Source of the DNA: a virus
Virus record (IMG/VR): IMGVR_UViG_3300025132_000107
Span: 1 to 38,382 of that record
Length of the DNA stretch: 38,382 nucleotides
Direction: 5' to 3' (one strand)
This document shows, one piece after another, positions 33,948 through 38,382 of this stretch (positions within the stretch are counted from its first letter, which is position 1; each line of letters opens with the position of its first letter). Position numbers and translations under genes: made by a program. A model generated the notes under the pieces. The model did no database searches. It saw only the letters and a program-made list of their open reading frames with translations, and had not been told where the DNA came from.

Positions 33948-34454
33948 ATGAAACTATTATTTGAAAATTGGCGAGGATATATCCTTAAAGAAGAAATTGA
34001 ATCTGGCGACCTCTCTAATTGGGATGACTGGGTTACGGTAGACCATCTCACGCAAATAATCAGGTCAAGTCGAGAAGATGAGGAATCAGACGCGAAAAAG
34101 TGGCTTGCGAAAGAATTAGGTTGGGAGTTCGCGAAGGCCATACCATACGCTGGCAGCGTTGTGACTGCTGGGTTTGTTCTGGCTGATGCTTTTAAAAAGT
34201 TTGGAAGAAAACCAGAAGGGGCGGAAGGGGCAAAAGAATTTCCTATTTTAGATAAATTGGATGTTGATCCCCACTTAATATCAACCATCGATAATGATAT
34301 AATGAATGAAATGGATGAAGAATATGAGCGATATTTAGAGAGTCTCCCTGGCGATATGCTTGTTAAGGATATTGTGGATGTGAATGATTATATTAGAAAA
34401 ATTATCGCTACCGACACAAACAATCATGTTGTAATAAGGGACGAAAGCGAATGA
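33948..34454 (+). CDS. tagged virion-type protein with hydrophobic middle
   Basis: This 168-aa protein has the tag M-K-L-L-F-E-N-W-R-G-Y-I-L-K-E-E (L-K-E at 13-15). Residues about 65-85 (A-K-A-I-P-Y-A-G-S-V-V-T-A-G-F-V-L-A-D-A-F) could insert in a membrane. The C-terminal part (F-P-I-L-D-K-L-D-V-D-P-H-L-I, Y-L-E-S-L-P-G-D, D-T-N-N-H-V-V-I) is a defined domain of unknown function. The gene abuts the previous stop and overlaps the kinase start by ATGA. Confidence 0.6.
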   Translation: MKLLFENWRGYILKEEIESGDLSNWDDWVTVDHLTQIIRSSREDEESDAKKWLAKELGWEFAKAIPYAGSVVTAGFVLADAFKKFGRKPEGAEGAKEFPILDKLDVDPHLISTIDNDIMNEMDEEYERYLESLPGDMLVKDIVDVNDYIRKIIATDTNNHVVIRDESE

Positions 34455-35392
34455 AACTCCTATTTGAAAATTGGCGAAAATATATGAATGAAACAACTGC
34501 ACATAAAAGAGTGGTATTAAATGAGCTTACAGAAATAGCTGAAGAGCAGTTAAAAGAATTCCCTCTCTCCGAAGAAGAATTAGAGAAAATTAAAGCATGG
34601 GGCGAGTTAGAGGGGGATCCCTTATTCTTGGGGTCTGGTACGATGGGTAGTGCTTATCAGTTTGGAGATCTCGTTCTTAAGGTTACAAAAGATCATGCGG
34701 AAGCCATGGCGGCAAAAGCAATTGAAGGTGAGTTTCACCCAAACGTTTATAAAGTTAGAAAAGTGGCTAAGCGTGATCCTCGTGATATGGAAAGGGCAGA
34801 AAAGCTATCTAAAAACGCATACTTAATTGTGTACGACCTCGTGGGCCATGAAATTGGCGGCCCTGATTTGCCCAACATGGAGCAGCAAAATATAATTAAG
34901 TCTATATATGCCAACCCTCGTGGTATTTTTTATAATTGGCCAAGCAACTTTGATGAAATAAAAAATATTTTTAGCGAATGGGTTAGCGCAAATCCTGAAA
35001 TTGTGGAACAAGATCAAATCGCCAAATTTAAAAGTCATGAAGAAAAATTAGGATCTTTGTTAGAACAGACGAACCTCAACAAAGAAGAATTAGAGGCGCT
35101 AAAAAGAGGGTGGGGAGTTGCAATTGGTTTTTATGGAGCAGCGAACATTAATTCCTCTGAGGGGATTTTAAACGCCCTACAGGATCCGCGTTTTAATTAC
35201 GTTAACGAAGTCTCCAAAGGCTTGACTTTCTTAGAAGAACACGGCGTACATTTTAAAGATTTAAAAACAACTAATGTTATGAACGATGATGGCAACCTAG
35301 TTATTATTGATATTGGAAAATCATATGTGAGAGATAAAGGTGAAATTCCAACTATAGGAGAACTAGTAGGTGCCAACAATCGAGAAATATGA
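34451..35392 (+). CDS. tagged protein kinase-like protein
   Basis: This 313-aa protein has the tag M-K-L-L-F-E-N-W-R-K-Y-M-N-E. The kinase fold follows: G-loop L-G-S-G-T-M-G-S-A-Y (60-69), ATP-binding Lys77 in L-V-L-K-V-T, and a helical segment with E-G-E-F-H-P-N-V. An unusually long insertion covers about 135-245. The catalytic loop is V-H-F-K-D-L-K-T-T-N (Asp270, Asn275) and the metal site is I-D-I-G (Asp287, DFG equivalent). All core residues are present; the C-lobe after the DFG is very short, so it resembles atypical or bacterial-effector kinases. The tag suggests packaging and delivery. A GTG gene overlaps its 3' end by 23 nt. Confidence 0.75.
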   Translation: MKLLFENWRKYMNETTAHKRVVLNELTEIAEEQLKEFPLSEEELEKIKAWGELEGDPLFLGSGTMGSAYQFGDLVLKVTKDHAEAMAAKAIEGEFHPNVYKVRKVAKRDPRDMERAEKLSKNAYLIVYDLVGHEIGGPDLPNMEQQNIIKSIYANPRGIFYNWPSNFDEIKNIFSEWVSANPEIVEQDQIAKFKSHEEKLGSLLEQTNLNKEELEALKRGWGVAIGFYGAANINSSEGILNALQDPRFNYVNEVSKGLTFLEEHGVHFKDLKTTNVMNDDGNLVIIDIGKSYVRDKGEIPTIGELVGANNREI

Positions 35393-35609
35393 AAAAATTA
35401 TAGCTGACCTCAAAAAAGAAAACGAAAGACTTTTAGAAGAAAACGAGATTGTCTGGGAAATGTGTAATGAATTGAGAGCGTCAGATATTAGCTTCAATGA
35501 GAATTTACAGCACATGCTAAAATCCGTGCAGGAAGATGCCTTTTATCATGCATGGATAAGAAAAGTGGTTGATGTAAACGAGGAAGCTAAAGATGAAAAT
35601 AGTTCTTGA
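35370..35609 (+). CDS. small coiled-coil protein, W-x-M-x2-E-x-R-x-S-D-I family
   Basis: This 79-aa protein has a GTG start with GGAG 8 nt upstream, inside the kinase gene. It has a coiled coil (I-I-A-D-L-K-K-E-N-E-R-L-L-E-E-N), then V-W-E-M-C-N-E-L-R-A-S-D-I. The same pattern recurs at 36087 (L-W-N-M-L-D-E-M-R-E-S-D-I), so the two are paralogs. Confidence 0.6.
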   Translation: MPTIEKYEKIIADLKKENERLLEENEIVWEMCNELRASDISFNENLQHMLKSVQEDAFYHAWIRKVVDVNEEAKDENSS

Positions 35610-35955
35610 TAGATATACAATCAAAATAATCCCCGAAAACGGCCAAGATGTTGCATTCATAGAAGATACAATGGGGCTTTGGAGGGACGGAGAGGGAATA
35701 ACCCTTGAAAGAATCGACGCTAGCGACGAGGAGAGTGGATTTAGGCTTGAGACAGACTTATCGCCTAAGCCAGTAGGGGCCAGGAAAGACCCCGAGAACG
35801 CCGAGTCAACCAAAACACTACCCAATGGTTACCTTTTGCCGGAAGATGACGGAGAGACCTATCAGAGGCCTATTGATGACTTTATAGACGTTGAGGGCTC
35901 ATGGGATGGGCCCCCGTACAAAAGGACGGGGCAAACAAAGAAGGTGTCTGAGTGA
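35593..35955 (+). CDS. hypothetical protein
   Basis: This 120-aa protein has an N-terminal beta-rich half (I-V-L-D-R-Y-T-I-K-I-I-P, T-L-E-R-I-D-A) and an acidic, Pro-rich C-terminal half likely disordered (L-L-P-E-D-D-G-E-T-Y). No recognised motif. Overlaps the coiled-coil gene by 17 nt. Confidence 0.5.
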   Translation: MKIVLDRYTIKIIPENGQDVAFIEDTMGLWRDGEGITLERIDASDEESGFRLETDLSPKPVGARKDPENAESTKTLPNGYLLPEDDGETYQRPIDDFIDVEGSWDGPPYKRTGQTKKVSE

Positions 35956-35956
35956 T

Positions 35957-36067
35957 ATGACACGAAACATACCGGAATTACTTAAAGTTTTATTTCGGTA
36001 TGTTACAATAGGCTTGGCACTTCCACTATTTATTTTATATACAATTTTTAAACTTTGGACTAACTGA
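35957..36067 (+). CDS. 36-aa membrane peptide
   Basis: M-T-R-N-I-P-E-L-L-K-V-L-F-R-Y then a hydrophobic helix (I-G-L-A-L-P-L-F-I-L-Y-T-I-F). No clear function. Confidence 0.4.
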   Translation: MTRNIPELLKVLFRYVTIGLALPLFILYTIFKLWTN

Positions 36068-36086
36068 AGAACATCAGGAGAAAATA

Positions 36087-36311
36087 ATGACAAAAACAAA
36101 AAAACCGAAGACGATTAAAGAATTTAAAGAATTAACTCAGGATTTAAAAAATAAAATTGTTGCGCTAGAAGATGAAAATAAACTATTATGGAATATGCTA
36201 GATGAAATGAGAGAGTCGGATATTAAAAATTATTCTGAGATGCTCGAAGAAATAACGCGAGATGCCTTGACCGCGCAATTGATGGTATCTACAACAAAGG
36301 GGGAGGCTTAA
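36087..36311 (+). CDS. small coiled-coil protein, paralog of 35370
   Basis: This 74-aa protein has a basic start (T-K-T-K-K-P-K-T), coiled coil, then L-W-N-M-L-D-E-M-R-E-S-D-I and M-L-E-E-I-T-R-D-A. Good AGGAG SD. Spacing between the W and S-D-I is identical to the paralog. Confidence 0.6.
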   Translation: MTKTKKPKTIKEFKELTQDLKNKIVALEDENKLLWNMLDEMRESDIKNYSEMLEEITRDALTAQLMVSTTKGEA

Positions 36312-36312
36312 T

Positions 36313-36939
36313 ATGTTAACTACAGTTTTTTTAATGGGAACACTTTTTGGAGGTGTCTCTGTGCCTATAGAGTTAGAAGATAAATATGCAAACATAGTAC
36401 ACCAAGCAATTCACAACTGCCCAGGGATTAAAGCATCCCAGGTTGATCAAAAGTTAGTTTGGGAGTTGGCAAAAATAGAAGACAAATATAACCCCCCAGA
36501 AGAGTTGCGTGGAATGTTGCTTGCCGCGGCCTGTCAAGAATCAAAGTACAATCCAAATGCCAAAGGGGATAGAAAGTTCAGCAAGCGCGGGAAGCCGAAA
36601 GCCATTGGGATTTTACAATTCTGGCCATGGGCCTCAAAATATATTGACCGCACTGACCCTTACCAGTCTGCAGATTTTTGGATGAAAAGAATTGTTAGAC
36701 AACTGGATACATCTATAAAAAAGAATTGCAAATTTCGAAACCTTCGAAGAAGGTGGATAGCAGCGTGGGTGACAGCCATTAGATATCCTAAAAAGGGTGG
36801 TAGATGTTATGAAAAGCCCAAGCATTATTACCTACTTAAGAAGTGGAAAAAAAATATAAAGAACTATTATAGGGACAATTTGTCCTGCGATGCTTATCTA
36901 AAAGATCATGGCAATAAGACTTTATTGAGAACTATTTAA
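36313..36939 (+). CDS. lytic transglycosylase-like (SLT) protein
   Basis: This 208-aa protein begins with a hydrophobic start that could be a signal peptide (T-T-V-F-L-M-G-T-L-F-G-G-V). The lysozyme-like core has L-A-A-A-C-Q-E-S-K-Y-N-P (catalytic Glu in Q-E-S), then K-A-I-G-I-L-Q-F-W-P-W-A (the G-I-L/M-Q motif) and a helical end with K-K-G-G-R-C-Y. It would cleave peptidoglycan glycan strands, as a tail or DNA-entry enzyme or a second lysis enzyme. GGAGG precedes the start. Confidence 0.75.
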   Translation: MLTTVFLMGTLFGGVSVPIELEDKYANIVHQAIHNCPGIKASQVDQKLVWELAKIEDKYNPPEELRGMLLAAACQESKYNPNAKGDRKFSKRGKPKAIGILQFWPWASKYIDRTDPYQSADFWMKRIVRQLDTSIKKNCKFRNLRRRWIAAWVTAIRYPKKGGRCYEKPKHYYLLKKWKKNIKNYYRDNLSCDAYLKDHGNKTLLRTI

Positions 36940-36943
36940 TAGC

Positions 36944-37036
36944 ATGAAAAGCGACAAGGTTGACGTGATTGTTTTTTGTAGTATGATTGGTATGTTAGGT
37001 GCTACCATAGTATACGCTTTAGTAGTCGGGTGTTAA
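36944..37036 (+). CDS. 30-aa membrane peptide
   Basis: M-K-S-D-K-V-D then a helix (V-I-V-F-C-S-M-I-G-M-L-G-A-T-I-V-Y-A) ending V-V-G-C. Next to the transglycosylase, so a lysis accessory is conceivable; no supporting motif. Confidence 0.4.
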   Translation: MKSDKVDVIVFCSMIGMLGATIVYALVVGC

Positions 37037-37037
37037 T

Positions 37038-37436
37038 ATGGATTTAATATCAACTCATGTATGCATGACGAAAGATGTCGGCGTGCATGGAAATTTATTT
37101 GGAGGAGTAATGCTGGCATGGCTTGATGAGGCAGGCGCAGCTTATTCTTCAGAGGCATGCGGGACGCCGCGCATGGTGACCGTTAAAATTTCTGAAGTTA
37201 CATTTCAAAAACCAGTTCGGCCTGGTCAGATAATTAAAATTTATGGTAACATGGTAGCTGTCGGTAATACTTCAGTTACTATAAGATTAGAAGCTCGCCG
37301 GCACAGCCCCTATAACGGGTCACAAAAAATAGTTTGTACCACTGACATGACTTTTGTAAGAATTGATGGCGATGGGGAGCCAGTTCCAATTGACAAACTA
37401 ATTAAAGATAGATTTAAAGAGCATATTGAGAAATAA
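37038..37436 (+). CDS. hotdog-fold acyl-CoA thioesterase (YciA/4HBT-like)
   Basis: This 132-aa protein has V-G-V-H-G-N-L-F-G-G-V-M-L-A-W-L-D-E-A-G-A (catalytic-helix motif with Asp), V-T-F-Q-K-P-V-R-P-G-Q-I (hotdog strand turn) and T-D-M-T-F-V, in family order and usual length. It hydrolyses acyl-CoA thioesters. A lipid-metabolism gene among virion-type genes is unexpected; it may alter membrane lipids or reflect capture from the host. Confidence 0.85.
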   Translation: MDLISTHVCMTKDVGVHGNLFGGVMLAWLDEAGAAYSSEACGTPRMVTVKISEVTFQKPVRPGQIIKIYGNMVAVGNTSVTIRLEARRHSPYNGSQKIVCTTDMTFVRIDGDGEPVPIDKLIKDRFKEHIEK

Positions 37437-37438
37437 CA

Positions 37439-37951
37439 ATGTTGGTGTTACTATTTATACATGCAATACTGCTGGGCATTGCAGTTATATATTTTCACAA
37501 GGAACTTAAAAAAATGGCACTTGGATTACAGAGATTAGAAAAATTAGTTGAAGAGCTAAGAAGAGAGATTGCTTTTGGGGGATCTCAATTGGAAGGGTAT
37601 CGTCGCACAGTTGAAGCAAAAACTTCAGACTACACAATAAGTGCTGCCGATAGCGGCAAGATATTAACGACAGAAGGTGCAGGAGGTGCCGTCGTATTCA
37701 CACTACCCACGCCCACAGAAAGTTTAAAAGGAGTTTGGGTAGATATAGTTCAGGCTGCAGATCAAAATATGAGAGTTACCTGTGAGACCGCCGACAAGAT
37801 CATTACTCAAGGAAGTATTGTTACCAATTTTATTGAAAACACGACGGTGAGCTTGAAAATCGGCGCACATTGTGAATGTGTTTGCACTGGCACAAAATGG
37901 ATTGTGCGGGTGGCTGGTGTCTCCGCTACATATTGGACTTTCAACAGCTAA
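37439..37951 (+). CDS. membrane-anchored coiled-coil protein with beta-rich C-terminal domain
   Basis: This 170-aa protein: residues 1-20 form a membrane helix (L-V-L-L-F-I-H-A-I-L-L-G-I-A-V), 22-48 a coiled coil, and 58-170 a beta domain. The latter has Y-T-I-S-A-A-D-S-G-K-I-L-T-T, F-T-L-P-T-P and C-T-G-T-K-W-I-V-R-V, a pattern common at the ends of phage tail or decoration proteins (S-x-D-S-G...F-T-L-P). The membrane helix is unusual for a structural protein. Confidence 0.55.
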   Translation: MLVLLFIHAILLGIAVIYFHKELKKMALGLQRLEKLVEELRREIAFGGSQLEGYRRTVEAKTSDYTISAADSGKILTTEGAGGAVVFTLPTPTESLKGVWVDIVQAADQNMRVTCETADKIITQGSIVTNFIENTTVSLKIGAHCECVCTGTKWIVRVAGVSATYWTFNS

Positions 37952-37960
37952 GAGGTTATA

Positions 37961-38382
37961 ATGAAAATTCTATTTGAAAACTGGCGAAGGTTTGTTAACG
38001 AATCTGCATTTAGTGGAAATGGCCCTTTGTCTGAACCTACTGAAGAACAAAACGACGAGCAAAGCGAAGTGGAACAAAAGCCTGCAATTGTGACTTTTGA
38101 TTTTGACAGCACTTTAATATTGTCGCGTTGGGATGATGAAAAAGATGATTATGTTTATGATGGCCCTCATCAAGAAATGATTGATAAATTACGCGACTAT
38201 CATAAGCAGGGCGCCGTGGTCTACATTGTTACATCGCGCAAGAAAGAAAAGCAAGATAGCGAGCGGCGATGGTTTGTTGATATGCCAAATTCTAGTGAGC
38301 CTGTAAAATACCTTCCCGATTATCAAATGCCTGTGTGGAAGTTTGTAAAAGAAGCGGGACTTCCTGTAAAAGATGTAATATT
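37961..38382 (+). CDS. tagged HAD-type phosphatase, 3' end outside window
   Basis: The tag M-K-I-L-F-E-N-W-R-R-F-V-N-E is followed by an acidic linker of about 25 residues. Then comes V-T-F-D-F-D-S-T-L-I-L (HAD motif I, D-x-D-x-T) and V-Y-I-V-T-S-R-K-K-E (motif II-like T/S and a basic residue). The layout resembles phosphatases acting on polynucleotides or nucleotides. Substrate unknown; motifs III and IV lie beyond the window. Confidence 0.7.
   Translation, partial: MKILFENWRRFVNESAFSGNGPLSEPTEEQNDEQSEVEQKPAIVTFDFDSTLILSRWDDEKDDYVYDGPHQEMIDKLRDYHKQGAVVYIVTSRKKEKQDSERRWFVDMPNSSEPVKYLPDYQMPVWKFVKEAGLPVKDVI

Overview
The window looks like part of a large tailed dsDNA bacteriophage genome, probably a marine myovirus-like or jumbo phage. 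All supported genes lie on the + strand. Genes are tightly packed and often overlap as ATGA, TAATG or 14-nt junctions. There are many short hypothetical genes, a phage-type GroEL, a lysis enzyme, two tRNA genes and repeated strong sigma70-type promoters. The host cannot be named from the sequence. The consensus -35/-10 boxes and strong Shine-Dalgarno (SD) sites fit a bacterium whose own RNA polymerase reads the early genes. I ran no searches, so family names rest on motifs I could read.

Region 1 (1-12.7 kb) mixes metabolic, morphogenesis and lysis functions. It holds a CBS-less IMP dehydrogenase-type enzyme (cut by the window edge), a small sigma region 4-like protein, an acidic scaffold-like protein, a ClpP-like protease, an amidase, a 492-aa protein with a PD-(D/E)XK-like signature, GroEL, an XhlA-like membrane protein, a glutaredoxin, a PAP2 phosphatase and an orphan LeuA-type allosteric domain.

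Region 2 (12.7-28.1 kb) is an accessory, probably early region. It is cut into short operons by about 15 promoters with a common plan: TTGACA, 17 nt, GATAAT or TATAAT, then mostly 6 nt and an ATAAAC-like start. It carries a MoxR AAA+ ATPase next to a HExxH/VWA protein, a double zinc-knuckle protein, a twin AT-hook protein, a GIY-YIG nuclease, many tiny single-helix membrane proteins and two candidate structured RNAs. Its most striking element is a cassette array of small K-V-G-D-L-V proteins (SH3/KOW-like, inferred). Consecutive genes overlap by exactly 14 nt, and the end of each gene encodes the ribosome-binding site and start of the next. It ends in an AT-rich stretch with clustered TATACAC repeats and few genes.

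Region 3 (28.1-38.4 kb) looks like a late/virion region. It has a CAU-anticodon tRNA, a tRNA-Thr(UGU), a nucleotidyltransferase-like protein, a 35-aa protein with ten cysteines, zinc-ribbon proteins, a transglycosylase and a hotdog thioesterase. Five otherwise unrelated proteins share the N-terminal signature M-K-(I/L)-L-F-E-(S/N)-W-R, followed by hydrophobic-x-Glu. By analogy with the T4 capsid-targeting peptide, this may mark proteins for packaging in the head. One tagged protein is a protein kinase with an intact catalytic loop and another is a HAD-type phosphatase, so the phage may deliver a kinase and a phosphatase with its DNA.
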